From Clostridiales bacterium (GTDB taxonomy: Bacteria; Bacillota; Clostridia; Oscillospirales; Oscillospiraceae), in NCBI GenBank assembly GCA_014799505.1, contig JAAVHV010000021.1, positions 1-64,000 on the forward strand: a DNA stretch of 64,000 nucleotides, given 5' to 3'. The notes under the pieces were generated by a model. It saw only the letters and a program-made list of their open reading frames with translations. It was not told where the DNA came from and made no database searches. The translations under genes were made by a program, and so were the position numbers. Positions 34,695-43,438 of this stretch are shown here, one piece after another (the stretch's first letter is position 1; every line of letters begins with the position of its first letter).

Positions 34695-34733
34695 AAAGAG
34701 ATCCCCGGGAGTTCCGCTCCCGGGGATCTCTTT
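34695..34733. terminator. Shared terminator of feo operon and GH13 gene
   Basis: Perfect 17-bp stem AAAGAGATCCCCGGGAG and complement with loop TTCCG and T/A runs on both sides, between convergent genes. Confidence 0.92.
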
Positions 34734-34741
34734 CAATTTAG

Positions 34742-36052
34742 TCAATATTCGCATTTCCAGAAGAACACGCTGTAGGGGGGCAGCTCACTGCCGCCGCCGA
34801 AGTCATGGGGCTGGCCGGTGAGCAGATCCACCGCCCGACCGCACCCGGCGTCAAAGTGGGCCCAATAGGGCTGGCTGTCGGCGTTCACCGCCACCAGCAC
34901 CCGCTCATGCTCACTGCGGCGCTGGAAGATGGCCTGCTTGTTGGTGAGTACCAGATCCTTGAAGTCGCCCCAGCACAGTGCCTCGCTCTCCCTGTGGGCG
35001 CAGGCCATGGCGGCAATCCGGTCGGTGAACTCGTTCCACTCGGGGTGGTCAAAGCTGGGTCGCAGGGCGTCATCCCCGTGGGATTTGTCCCCCTGTGCGC
35101 CCCACTCGCTGCCATAGTACAGGCAGGGAATGCCGGGCATTCCGAACATCACACCGTACAGCAGGGGCAGATGGGCAGGGTTCTGCAAAATAGTGGCTGC
35201 CCGGGTGACATCGTGGTTGTCCACAAAGGACAAAAGGTGCTTGCCCTTGTACAGCGTCCACTGCTCCGGGCCGAACTGCCGCTTCAGGCTGTGGACGATC
35301 TCGAACAGGTTCATGGAGTTGAAGCTGGAGTACAGTCCCTTGTAGCACTCGTAGTTGGTGCAGGAGTGGAGCAGGCCGTCTCCCACCCACTGGTTGTAGT
35401 CGCCGTGGAGGGTTTCGCCCACCAGGAAGAAGTCGGGCTTCAGTCCGTCGCAGAACCAGCGCAGGCGGCGGAGAAAATCCTTGTCCAGGCAGTAGGCCAC
35501 GTCCAGCCGCAGGCCGTCGATGCCAAACTGCTCCACCCAGAAGCGCACACAGTCCAGCAGGTAGTCCACGACAGCGGGGTTACGCAGATTGAGCTTCACC
35601 AGCTCGAAATGACCCTCCCAGCCTTCGTACCAGAAGCCGTCGTTATAGTTGGAATTGCCGTCAAAGTTGATATGGAACCAGTCCTTATAGGGGGAGTCCC
35701 ATCGCTTTTCCTGCACGTCCCGGAAGGCCCAGAAGCCCCGGCCCACGTGGTTAAACACCCCATCTATGACCACTTTAATATTGTGCTCATGGAGGGTGCG
35801 GCACACCTGGGCAAAGTCTTCGTTGGTTCCTAAGCGGCAGTCAATTTTGCGGTAGTCCCGGGTGTCATAGCCGTGGCGGTCGCTTTCAAAAATGGGGCAC
35901 AGGTAGACCGCGTCGGCCCCCAATTTTTGGATATGTCCGGCCCAGTCCCCGATTTTTCCGATGCGGTTGACCGGAACGCCGTCGTTTTCCCAAGGTGCTC
36001 CGCAGAACCCCAGGGGATAAATCTGATAAAATACGCTGTGCTCTGCCCACAT
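34742..36052 (-). CDS. GH13 alpha-amylase family glycosidase
   Basis: A 436-residue cytoplasmic enzyme (no signal peptide) that should cut alpha-glucosidic bonds of malto-oligosaccharides. The four GH13 regions are present: DGVFNH (I), GLRLDVAYC with the nucleophile Asp (II), LVGETLH with the acid/base Glu (III) and FVDNHD (IV). I start at ATG 36052 (MWAEHSVFYQIYPLGF) behind AGAGGGAG; the ORF-track start 11 codons earlier lacks a ribosome site. Confidence 0.93.
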   Translation of the reverse strand: MWAEHSVFYQIYPLGFCGAPWENDGVPVNRIGKIGDWAGHIQKLGADAVYLCPIFESDRHGYDTRDYRKIDCRLGTNEDFAQVCRTLHEHNIKVVIDGVFNHVGRGFWAFRDVQEKRWDSPYKDWFHINFDGNSNYNDGFWYEGWEGHFELVKLNLRNPAVVDYLLDCVRFWVEQFGIDGLRLDVAYCLDKDFLRRLRWFCDGLKPDFFLVGETLHGDYNQWVGDGLLHSCTNYECYKGLYSSFNSMNLFEIVHSLKRQFGPEQWTLYKGKHLLSFVDNHDVTRAATILQNPAHLPLLYGVMFGMPGIPCLYYGSEWGAQGDKSHGDDALRPSFDHPEWNEFTDRIAAMACAHRESEALCWGDFKDLVLTNKQAIFQRRSEHERVLVAVNADSQPYWAHFDAGCGRAVDLLTGQPHDFGGGSELPPYSVFFWKCEY

Positions 36053-36108
36053 GGGCGTCACTCCCTCTCTCTGGCGGTGTTTCATGGCCGAAAAAGCCGT
36101 GAGAAAAT

Positions 36109-36137
36109 AGTATAGCAGAAAACGGGGGAAAAAGCAA
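36109..36137 (-). promoter_or_regulatory. Promoter of the GH13 gene
   Basis: On the minus strand: TTGCTT, 17-bp spacer, TATACT, about 57 bp before the start codon. Confidence 0.65.
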
Positions 36138-36139
36138 GT

Positions 36140-36718
36140 TTACCTCCCTTGACACCCCGTACGGTTGAGTAAAGTGCGCAGCTGAGTTGTTCTCCGGCGC
36201 TGCTGTGCGGCAATGCTGCGCAGTATGGGAACCAGTTCGGTGGATACATCGTATTTCAGAGCATTTTCCGCCAGACGAACTGCCCCTTGGCAGTAGGGAA
36301 GCAGCTGCTGCGCAAAGACAGCACCCAGCCGGTTGCTCTCAGGAGTGGCGCCCATGCGGGTAAACATCTCCCGGCAGATGAGGTCGATCCGCCGCTGGTA
36401 GAGCCGCAGATCCATCTGAGCATTGGTGAGTTGGCCGCAGGCGGGCAGAACTGCCTCCATCTGGTCAATGGCCTGGGTCTGTTCTTCTATCAGGCGCTGC
36501 GCCGTCTGCCGGATGGTGGGATTTTCCGTATACCGCAGAATATTGTTGGACATCTGGACAGCGGCCCGGCAATGAGGGACCATCTGGACCGCGAAGTTAT
36601 GGGAGATGCTCTGGTTAAGGCCCGCGGTGGTCATGGCCTGAATCATCTCATCCAGGGTCTGATAAAAACAGCATAAGTAATGTTTCGAGTCCTCGCTGAG
36701 CAGGCAGGTGTTTTTCAT
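36140..36718 (-). CDS. DUF305-like helical protein with two repeats
   Basis: A 192-residue, all-helical protein. Residues 40-95 (FAVQMVPHCRAAVQMSNNILRYTENPTIRQTAQRLIEEQTQAIDQM) resemble DUF305/ferritin-like domains, and residues 130-180 (FAQQLLPYCQGAVRLAENALKY...) repeat the pattern in weaker form. Cys and His residues are placed as in metal-binding four-helix bundles, but DUF305 has His where the second repeat has Tyr. There is no signal peptide, unlike many DUF305 proteins. Start ATG follows AAAGGAGGG. Function unknown. Confidence 0.65.
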   Translation of the reverse strand: MKNTCLLSEDSKHYLCCFYQTLDEMIQAMTTAGLNQSISHNFAVQMVPHCRAAVQMSNNILRYTENPTIRQTAQRLIEEQTQAIDQMEAVLPACGQLTNAQMDLRLYQRRIDLICREMFTRMGATPESNRLGAVFAQQLLPYCQGAVRLAENALKYDVSTELVPILRSIAAQQRRRTTQLRTLLNRTGCQGR

Positions 36719-36769
36719 AAATTTGCCCTCCTTTGCCCCATTCTATGAACAGAACGGCAGGGAGGTTCA

Positions 36770-36805
36770 AAAAACAGGCGGCGGTCAGCATGACCGCCGC
36801 CTCAT
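36770..36805 (-). terminator. Terminator of the MATE gene
   Basis: Stem GGCGGCGGTCA / TGACCGCCGCC with loop of three, followed on the minus strand by TGTTTTTT. Confidence 0.92.
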
Positions 36806-36806
36806 T

Positions 36807-38186
36807 TCAGGTTTGTTCTTTTCCAATGTCGAAGGCGTGGAGCCAATCCGATTTCAGCAGGAACAGCAGGAACACCACCGAGCTGAGCGACCACGTAAGG
36901 GGATAGGCCCAGGAGATGGTGGCGAACACCGGGACAAAGCGGAGCGCCAAGGTGACGTAAGTCACTCGGACACAGCACCAGAAGGCCAGCATGGTGACCA
37001 TTGGGACAAAGGACTTGCCGCACCCCCGAAGCACACCCGCAGCACAGTGGGAAAAGGCCAGCAGGAAGAAGAAGGGAGCCACCACCCGGGACTGGATGGC
37101 GCCGAACCGAATGGCCTCCGCCTCGTCCACGAAAAAGCCCAGGGCAGGGGGGGCGGCGAAGAGGAACACCACGCCGATGAGCTCCGCCAGCACCACACCG
37201 GACAGGATGCCGAATATGGCGCCCTTTTTCGCCCGGTCATACTGCCGTGCCCCCAGATTCTGGCTAATGAAGGTGGGCAGGGACATGGACATACTCATAA
37301 TGGGCAGGAACACCAGGCCCTCGATCTTAGCGTAAGCCCCATGACCTGACATGGCGTACTCCCCAAAGGAGTTGATATTGCTCTGCACCACCAGATTGCC
37401 AATGCTGATGACGGCATTCTGTACACCGGTGGGCAGGCCCTGTCGGATAACCTGGGAAAGAATGTCCGGGTAGATGCGCAGCTTGCGAAAATCCAGCCGG
37501 GTGTAGTCCTTCAGCCGGCACATCCGCCATAGGCACAGGAGGAAGCTGATCCCCTGGGTGAGGACGGTGGCGGCCGCGGCCCCCGCCACGCCCCAATGAA
37601 ACACCGCCACAAACAGGAGATCCAGCACCATGTTCAGCGCGGAGGAGATGATGAGGTAGTACAGCGGATGTAAACTGTCCCCTAGGGAGCGCATGATAGC
37701 CATACAGATATTATAAAGGATAACGGTGAACACCCCGCCGAAGTAAATGCGGAAATAGGTCAGGGAATAGGGCAGTACCGACTCCGGCGTGTTCATGATG
37801 AGCAGCAGCCGGGGCACCAGAAGAAGCCCCACCACGGTGGACAGCACCGAGGCGATGATGCCGAACAGGAAATTGGTATGGATGGCCCGAACAACGTTCT
37901 CCTCGTCCTTAGCTCCGTAGTAGCGGGAGATGATGACGCCGCCGCCGATGGCGATGCCGTTGAAGAAACCAATGACCAGGAAGGTAAGGCTGCCGCCCGA
38001 ACTGACAGCGGCAAAGGCTCCGTTGTCAGCAAAATTTCCCAGAACCCAGGCATCGGCCAGGTTATAAAGCTGCTGAAGCAGCTGCCCCAAAAAGAGGGGA
38101 ATGGCAAAAGATACGATTCCCCGGATGATGGAACCCTCCGTCAGCGACGGGTTTTGGGCCCCCAGGCGGCCCTTGAAAATAGACAT
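36807..38186 (-). CDS. MATE family efflux transporter
   Basis: A 459-residue transporter with twelve hydrophobic helices and the MATE hallmark IPLFLGQLLQQLYNLADAWVLGNF near the N terminus. It would export drugs or cationic metabolites using a sodium or proton gradient; the substrate is unknown. I place the start at 38186 (MSIFKGRLG) behind GAGGAA; the long ORF-track N terminus reads back through the promoter. Confidence 0.93.
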   Translation of the reverse strand: MSIFKGRLGAQNPSLTEGSIIRGIVSFAIPLFLGQLLQQLYNLADAWVLGNFADNGAFAAVSSGGSLTFLVIGFFNGIAIGGGVIISRYYGAKDEENVVRAIHTNFLFGIIASVLSTVVGLLLVPRLLLIMNTPESVLPYSLTYFRIYFGGVFTVILYNICMAIMRSLGDSLHPLYYLIISSALNMVLDLLFVAVFHWGVAGAAAATVLTQGISFLLCLWRMCRLKDYTRLDFRKLRIYPDILSQVIRQGLPTGVQNAVISIGNLVVQSNINSFGEYAMSGHGAYAKIEGLVFLPIMSMSMSLPTFISQNLGARQYDRAKKGAIFGILSGVVLAELIGVVFLFAAPPALGFFVDEAEAIRFGAIQSRVVAPFFFLLAFSHCAAGVLRGCGKSFVPMVTMLAFWCCVRVTYVTLALRFVPVFATISWAYPLTWSLSSVVFLLFLLKSDWLHAFDIGKEQT

Positions 38187-38232
38187 GATCTTCATTCCTC
38201 GATTCAAGCATGGTATTATAAGCGTAAATCCT

Positions 38233-38261
38233 AGCATAACACAGGGATATGGGGCCGTCAA
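38233..38261 (-). promoter_or_regulatory. Promoter of the MATE gene
   Basis: On the minus strand: TTGACG, 17-bp spacer, TATGCT. Confidence 0.7.
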
Positions 38262-38283
38262 GAGGGAACCGGGAAAAAGGCCG

Positions 38284-38324
38284 AAAAATGTCCGTCCACA
38301 GCAGGCCGTGGACGGACATTTTTT
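38284..38324. terminator. Terminator behind the ABC permease
   Basis: 16-bp stem AAAAATGTCCGTCCAC and complement with an eight-base loop; A and T runs make it work in either direction. It separates the ABC operon from the MATE gene. Confidence 0.9.
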
Positions 38325-38341
38325 GCGGAAGAAGGGCAGTG

Positions 38342-40372
38342 TTATCGGACGATCTTATAATAGGTGCGGGCGGTGAGCAGATAGACAACGGCGTACACCG
38401 CCAGGAAGGCCAGCAGGGTGCCCCCGGTGCAAAGCGCCACGGTCGTCACATTGCGCACTCCGAACATGGTGAGCATCCGGGCCACCAGATTGAAGTCGAA
38501 CAGGAGGTGGATCGCCGCCACCACGATGGGCAGGAAGAACACGATGAGCACCTGGCTGCGGATGGAGGACTTGACCTCCTTCTGGCTCAGGCCCACCTTG
38601 CGCATGATTTCGAACCGGCCCTGGTCCTCGTACCCCTCGGATACCTGTTTGTAGTAGATGATGAGCACCGTTGCCATGAGGAACACGATGCCCAGCACGA
38701 TGCCCAGGAATAGGAAGCCCCCGGCCATGGAATAGCCGTCCACCGCCATCTCGGCCCGGGATTCCACCCGCCAGGACTCCCAGTCACCGGTACCGGCGTA
38801 AAAGTCCTCGTAGTCCCAGGAGGCATTCACCCAGGCATACAGCAGGTCGATCTCCTCATCGCTGGTGCAGTCCAGATCCAGCAGGATCAGGGCGCTGGCG
38901 GAATAATTATCCCCCGTCAGCGCCCGCAGGGCGGTGCGGCTGGCCTCGTCCGCCACCACGAGACACACCGGGTCAAACATAGTGTGGGTAACGGAGAACA
39001 TAGACAGGGCGGGCAGGGACTGGGCGGCGGTGAAGGACAGGGAACCGCCTGTCACATCGGTAAAGGTGAAGGTATCAAACGCCGGGCCAGTGCCGGATAC
39101 CGCCAGTTCACCGGGAGCGATGGTGGGGACGGGCTGGCCGGACAGCCCCGCGTAATCCTCGGCGGTGAGGACGAAGAACATACGGTTGATGGTGTTATCG
39201 CTGCAAGTGGCGGTGCTGTAGCCGGGTTTGGAATCGGCAAAGGGGTAGCCCTCCCGGGTCTCGCTGCCGTCAAAAGACAGATATTGCCCCACCCGCAGGC
39301 TGGTGACAGGGACATTGTGCTCCGCCGCGAACCGCTCCGCCAGCGCCGCCGCACCGTCCAGATCGGGAGCCTGTTCCGCCGGGTCAAACCGGATGGTCAT
39401 GTTGAGGCTGGCGGGATACTCGGCGGCGATGATCTCCCCTTGGCCCAGATAGAGGGCCAGCGTGCCCGAGATCATCACCATCACCATGGTGGACAAAATG
39501 CAGATGTTGGCCAGCCCAACGGCGTTGCGCTTCATGCGGTAGAGCATCCCGGACACGCCGATGAAGTGGCCGGTCTGATAGTAGAAGTCCTTGTTTTTCC
39601 GCAGCATCTTCAGCAGGGCGATGCTCCCGGCGGTGAACAGGCAGTAGGTGCCGATGATGACCAGAATCACCGCCAAAAAGTAGAAGGCCATGGCGAGGGC
39701 GGGATCTTTGGTAGTGACTGCGATGAAGTAGCCCGCACCCATGGACAGCACGCCGACGATAGCCATCAGCCAGCGGGTTTTGGGCTCCTTTTCGCCCACG
39801 CTGCCGCCGTGGAGCAGTTCGATGGGGTTGGACAGGCGCACCCGGAACAGGTTGAGCAGCAGGGCCAGCACCAGCAGCGCCCCAAAAAACAGCGCCGAGA
39901 CAATCATGGCGGGCAGGGAAAAAGAGGAACTAAACGGGATGGAGAATTGCAGCAGGGTGGTCAAAGCGACGGTGGCCAGTTTGTGGAGGATGACGCCGAG
40001 GATCAGCCCGCCCACGATGCCGACGAGGGCGGTGTACAGGCTCTCCCAGCACTGGATCAGGGCGATGTTCCCCTTGCCCATGCCCAGGATGTTGTAGAGG
40101 CCCAGCTCCTTTTTGCGCTGCTTCATCAAAAAGCTGTTGATATACAGCAGCAGCACAGCAGACAAGATGCCCGCCACCATCATACCCAGTTGCATCATGA
40201 CCTGGACATAGGCAAAGCCCCGCATCTGGGCCACGCCGGGGTCGAAGGACAGCGCGGACATGACGTAAAAGGCGGCGGTAAGCCCCGCCAGCGCCAGCAG
40301 ATAGGGCACGAAAAAGCGGTGGTTCTGCCTCATGCTCCGGGCTGCCAGCTTGGGATAAAGTCCGTTACGCAC
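38342..40372 (-). CDS. FtsX-like ABC transporter permease (BceB-like)
   Basis: A 676-residue permease with about ten membrane helices. The N-terminal half has the FtsX domain (KQRKKELGLYNILGMGKGNIALIQ); a roughly 200-residue outer loop (about residues 310-530) is followed by the second FtsX part (VSEGYEDQGRFEIMRKVGLSQKEV). This is the BceB layout used for detoxifying cell-wall-active peptides, but no two-component system lies beside it. I prefer GTG 40372 because GGAGGTG sits before it; it overlaps the ATPase stop by eight bases. Confidence 0.87.
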   Translation of the reverse strand: MRNGLYPKLAARSMRQNHRFFVPYLLALAGLTAAFYVMSALSFDPGVAQMRGFAYVQVMMQLGMMVAGILSAVLLLYINSFLMKQRKKELGLYNILGMGKGNIALIQCWESLYTALVGIVGGLILGVILHKLATVALTTLLQFSIPFSSSFSLPAMIVSALFFGALLVLALLLNLFRVRLSNPIELLHGGSVGEKEPKTRWLMAIVGVLSMGAGYFIAVTTKDPALAMAFYFLAVILVIIGTYCLFTAGSIALLKMLRKNKDFYYQTGHFIGVSGMLYRMKRNAVGLANICILSTMVMVMISGTLALYLGQGEIIAAEYPASLNMTIRFDPAEQAPDLDGAAALAERFAAEHNVPVTSLRVGQYLSFDGSETREGYPFADSKPGYSTATCSDNTINRMFFVLTAEDYAGLSGQPVPTIAPGELAVSGTGPAFDTFTFTDVTGGSLSFTAAQSLPALSMFSVTHTMFDPVCLVVADEASRTALRALTGDNYSASALILLDLDCTSDEEIDLLYAWVNASWDYEDFYAGTGDWESWRVESRAEMAVDGYSMAGGFLFLGIVLGIVFLMATVLIIYYKQVSEGYEDQGRFEIMRKVGLSQKEVKSSIRSQVLIVFFLPIVVAAIHLLFDFNLVARMLTMFGVRNVTTVALCTGGTLLAFLAVYAVVYLLTARTYYKIVR

Positions 40373-41132
40373 GCTTCTCACCTCCATTGGTGAGCCGGGT
40401 GAGAGTCTCGGTGATGAGTCGGTACATCTGGCCGTCGGTGCGGTTCTCCCGGTAGAGCTGGTGGTAAACCATGCCGTCCCGGATGAACAGCACCCGGCCC
40501 GCGCGGCTGGCGGCGGTGGTGGAGTGGGTGACCATCAGCACTGTCTGGCCCGCACAGTTGATTTTGGTGAACAAATCCATCAGGCTATCCGCCGCCCGGG
40601 AGTCCAGTGCCCCGGTGGGCTCGTCGGCCAGCACGATCTGGGGCTGGGTGATGAGAGCCCGCGCCACGGCGCACCGCTGCTTCTGCCCGCCAGACACCTC
40701 ATAGGGATATTTGTCCAGTAACTTCTCAATTCCCAGGGTCTCGGCGAGCGGGGTAAGGCGGCGGTTCATCTCCGGGTACTTTTTCCCCGCCAGCACCAGG
40801 GGGAGGAAAATATTGTCCCGCAGACTGAAGGTGTCCAGCAGATTGAAGTCCTGGAACACGAAGCCCAGGTTGTCCCGGCGGAAGGCGGCCAGCTCCTTCT
40901 CCCGCACCGCGGTGAGCTCCCGCCCCGCCAGCAGTACCGACCCGGCGGTGGGTTTATCCAATGCGGCCAGGATATTGAGCAGGGTGGTCTTGCCCGAACC
41001 GGACTCACCCATGATGGCCACATATTCCCCGTCCTCCACTGTGAAGGACACATCAGACAGGGCCTCTACCTTCTGGCTCCCGAAGCGGGTGGAATAAACC
41101 TTTTTTACATGATTGACTTCCAAGATCGACAT
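40365..41132 (-). CDS. ABC transporter ATP-binding protein (BceA-like)
   Basis: A 255-residue ATPase of the MacB/LolD/BceA group. Walker A is GESGSGKTTL near residue 42, the signature is VSGGQKQRCAVARAL, Walker B is IVLADEPTGALDS, and the switch His is in VTHSTTAA. It pairs with the overlapping FtsX-like permease. Start ATG follows GGAGG. Confidence 0.93.
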   Translation of the reverse strand: MSILEVNHVKKVYSTRFGSQKVEALSDVSFTVEDGEYVAIMGESGSGKTTLLNILAALDKPTAGSVLLAGRELTAVREKELAAFRRDNLGFVFQDFNLLDTFSLRDNIFLPLVLAGKKYPEMNRRLTPLAETLGIEKLLDKYPYEVSGGQKQRCAVARALITQPQIVLADEPTGALDSRAADSLMDLFTKINCAGQTVLMVTHSTTAASRAGRVLFIRDGMVYHQLYRENRTDGQMYRLITETLTRLTNGGEKRA

Positions 41133-41359
41133 AAAAATTACCTCCGTGTTGTCACGCTGCGCCTAAGCTCCGCGTTTCCAAACTGTACTATCTGTCTCAG
41201 TACGGGCAGTATACAGAAAAAGGGTTAAGAAGCCAGCTGGGAAAATCAAAAGATTTTATTAAGAGGAAAGGAAGGAAATCTTTTGCGGCGGCCGCTGATT
41301 CCCCTTGCAAGTGGATAACCTGCGCACCAGCACGGAAAAATGTCGAGAAAATAATGGTA
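41133..41359. promoter_or_regulatory. Divergent intergenic region between the ABC operon and scfA
   Basis: About 230 bases with no gene. On the minus strand a TATACT (41208-41213) may be the -10 box of the ABC operon; I see no good -35. A dyad GTACT-n9-AGTAC (41185-41203) lies just downstream of it and could be an operator. The rest is AT-rich and shows nothing I can name. Confidence 0.35.
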
Positions 41360-41388
41360 TTGAATTCCGGCGAATGGTGTGGTATAAT
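41360..41388 (+). promoter_or_regulatory. Promoter of the SCIFF gene
   Basis: TTGAAT, 17-bp spacer, perfect TATAAT, 33 bp before the scfA start. Confidence 0.8.
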
Positions 41389-41421
41389 AAGGCAACATTT
41401 TGAATTGGAGGGAAAGTTCCT

Positions 41422-41565
41422 ATGACTCATATCCAGACTCTGAACGGTGCAACTCTGAAGCAGAGCGCGGCCCACGGCGGCTGCGGCGAGTGCCAGACCT
41501 CTTGCCAGTCCGCCTGCAAGACCTCCTGCACCGTGGCCAACCAGAAGTGCGAGAACAGCAAGTAA
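41422..41565 (+). CDS. scfA: SCIFF ranthipeptide precursor
   Basis: A 47-residue peptide missing from the ORF track. It has six cysteines at 21, 24, 28, 32, 36 and 43 (GGCGECQTSCQSACKTSCTV...), the six-Cys-in-forty-five signature conserved across Clostridia. In known systems a radical SAM enzyme links cysteine sulfurs to the backbone of downstream residues. Ribosome site GGAGGGAA. A hairpin separates it from the maturase gene 69 bp on. In other Clostridia, ranthipeptides are linked to quorum-type regulation; the role here is unknown. Confidence 0.95.
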   Translation: MTHIQTLNGATLKQSAAHGGCGECQTSCQSACKTSCTVANQKCENSK

Positions 41566-41581
41566 TTTATGAGAGCGCCGG

Positions 41582-41610
41582 AAAGGGTGGGCTTTGTCCC
41601 ACCCTTTTTC
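41582..41610 (+). terminator. Attenuator between scfA and its maturase
   Basis: Stem AAAGGGTGGG / CCCACCCTTT with a six-base loop and TTT after it. Partial termination here would give more peptide mRNA than enzyme mRNA. Confidence 0.75.
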
Positions 41611-41633
41611 TGCGTATCAAAGGAGGAGCCAAA

Positions 41634-43001
41634 ATGGTTCATACATTTATCTGTCTGGGGGTTCCTGTGGCGGTGGACGTGAACAGCGGTGCTGTCCACG
41701 TGCTGGATCGTGCCGCTTACGATGTGCTGTCCCTGCAGGACGCCCCCATGGCCGACGCCTGTTCCCCGGAACTCTATGGCAAGCTGCCCCAGTATACCCC
41801 CGCCGTTGTAGATGAGGCATGGGCGGAGCTGCTGGAGCTCCAAAAAAACGGCCTGCTGTTTACCGATGACAACTACATCGACCCGGCCGCGGCCACTCTT
41901 ATGCAGCAGGACGCCCCTATCAAGGCCCTGTGCCTCCACGTGTCCCATGACTGCAACCTGCGCTGCCAGTATTGCTTCGCCTCCACCGGTGATTTCGGCA
42001 CTGGTCACCGCATGACTATGGACGTGGAGACGGCGAAAAAGGCCATTGATTTTGTCATTGAACGCTCTGGCAATCGCCGGAACATTGAAGTGGACTTTTT
42101 CGGCGGTGAGCCGCTGATGGCCATGGATACCGTCAAGGCCACCGTGGAATACGCCCGCTCCATTGAGACGGAGCGGGGAAAAAACTTCCGATTCACCATC
42201 ACCACCAACGGTGTGCTGCTCAACGACGAGAACATCGAATACATCAACCAGGAGATGTCCAACGCAGTTCTGTCCCTAGACGGGCGGCCCGAGGTCAATG
42301 ACAGGATGCGCAAAACTGTGAGCGGCGGCGGCAGCTACGATGTGATCCTGCCTAAATTTCAAAAGTTGGTAGAGAGCAGGGGAGAGAAGGACTATTATCT
42401 GCGCGGCACCTTCACCCGGCACAACCCGGACTTTGCCGCCGATGTGATGCACATCGCCGACCAGGGCTTCCGCCATGTGTCGGTGGAGCCGGTGGTGGGC
42501 AGCCCGGACTGTGGCTACGCTTTCCGGGAGGAGGATCTGCCCGGAATCCTGGCTGAGTATGAGCGCTTGGCGGCGGAGCTGCTGAAGCGAGATGATGTGA
42601 ACTTCTTCCATTTCAATGTGGATCTGTCCCAGGGCCCCTGTGTCATCAAGCGGATGAGAGGCTGCGGGGCAGGGTGCGAGTATGTGGCCATTACCCCCGA
42701 GGGGGACATCTATCCCTGCCACCAGTTTGTGGGCAATGAGGAGTATAAGCTGGGCAACCTCTATGACAGCACCTTTGATATGGAGCTGTCCCGGAAATTT
42801 GCGGGGCTGAACATCTATACCCGCCCCGACTGCAAAAACTGCTGGGCCAGGTTCTATTGCAGCGGTGGGTGCTCCGCCTCCAACCTGCTTGTCAACGGCG
42901 ACATAAAAAAACCAAACCGTTTTGGCTGCGATATGCAGCGCAAACGGCTGGAGTGCGCCATCGCCATGAAAGCCATCCGGGCGGGCATGGCAGGAGAGTG
43001 A
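41634..43001 (+). CDS. scfB: SCIFF radical SAM maturase
   Basis: A 455-residue radical SAM/SPASM enzyme that installs thioethers in the SCIFF peptide. Residues 1-95 are the peptide-binding RRE-like region, CNLRCQYC near residue 107 is the CX3CX2C cluster motif, FFGGEPL follows, and the C-terminal SPASM region has CGAGCEY, GDIYPCHQF and CKNCWARFYCSGGC cysteines for two further clusters. The true start is ATG 41634 behind AAGGAGGAG; the ORF-track version reads through the SCIFF gene in another frame. Confidence 0.95.
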   Translation: MVHTFICLGVPVAVDVNSGAVHVLDRAAYDVLSLQDAPMADACSPELYGKLPQYTPAVVDEAWAELLELQKNGLLFTDDNYIDPAAATLMQQDAPIKALCLHVSHDCNLRCQYCFASTGDFGTGHRMTMDVETAKKAIDFVIERSGNRRNIEVDFFGGEPLMAMDTVKATVEYARSIETERGKNFRFTITTNGVLLNDENIEYINQEMSNAVLSLDGRPEVNDRMRKTVSGGGSYDVILPKFQKLVESRGEKDYYLRGTFTRHNPDFAADVMHIADQGFRHVSVEPVVGSPDCGYAFREEDLPGILAEYERLAAELLKRDDVNFFHFNVDLSQGPCVIKRMRGCGAGCEYVAITPEGDIYPCHQFVGNEEYKLGNLYDSTFDMELSRKFAGLNIYTRPDCKNCWARFYCSGGCSASNLLVNGDIKKPNRFGCDMQRKRLECAIAMKAIRAGMAGE

Positions 43002-43036
43002 GCCGCTGCCCTAAAAAACACAAAAAATCAACACAT

Positions 43037-43075
43037 AGCCTGCGGCCTCAACATTTTGAGACCGCAGGCTTTTGT
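43037..43075 (+). terminator. Terminator of scfB
   Basis: Stem AGCCTGCGG ... CCGCAGGCT with inner CTCAA / TTGAG pairing, followed by TTTTG. Confidence 0.88.
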
Positions 43076-43435
43076 GCTACAATATCCTGTGTTTTAGCAA
43101 ACACCGGGCCTGCCTCGCTCCATCGGTAGACATAATATAATTTACATAATATTTTGACATAAAAAATTTTTTGAAAAAATTTGGCCGATTTCTCTTGCGT
43201 TTCCAGCAAAATTGGTCTATATTAAAGAAACACCACCTTTGCCAGTTTGCTGTGGTTCACCCTTGCTTCTGGATCAACAAGCGAAAGCCGCTGCGTGAAT
43301 ACTCCCGGTATTCGCAGCAGAAGAACGCTGACAAATTGTTGATATTACACTTTGTTAATCCCAATAGCGGTTGGCATATACAACGTCCCCGCGTCATATC
43401 ATAGCTTGATTCTAAAATTATGATGTGAGGCCGGG
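43076..43435. other. AT-rich intergenic region
   Basis: About 360 bases without a supported gene, clearly AT-richer than the surroundings. It contains TTTGACATAAAAAATTTTTTGAAAAAATTT-type tracts and a hairpin GCTGCG-T-GAATAC / GTATTC-GCAGC (43290-43318). The 77-residue ORF at 43171-43404 starts with TTG, has no ribosome site and resembles nothing. A small RNA or the upstream control region of the spoIIM-xerD group is possible. Confidence 0.4.
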
Positions 43436-43438
43436 GTG

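Noticed and set aside
38984-40393. 469-residue plus-strand ORF opposite the ABC permease
   Set aside because: Antisense shadow; no signal and no domain.
41427-42008. 193-residue minus-strand ORF over the SCIFF locus
   Set aside because: Shadow of scfA and scfB; those have clear motifs and ribosome sites.
43171-43404. 77-residue ORF
   Set aside because: TTG start in an A/T tract, no ribosome site, no similarity, atypical composition.
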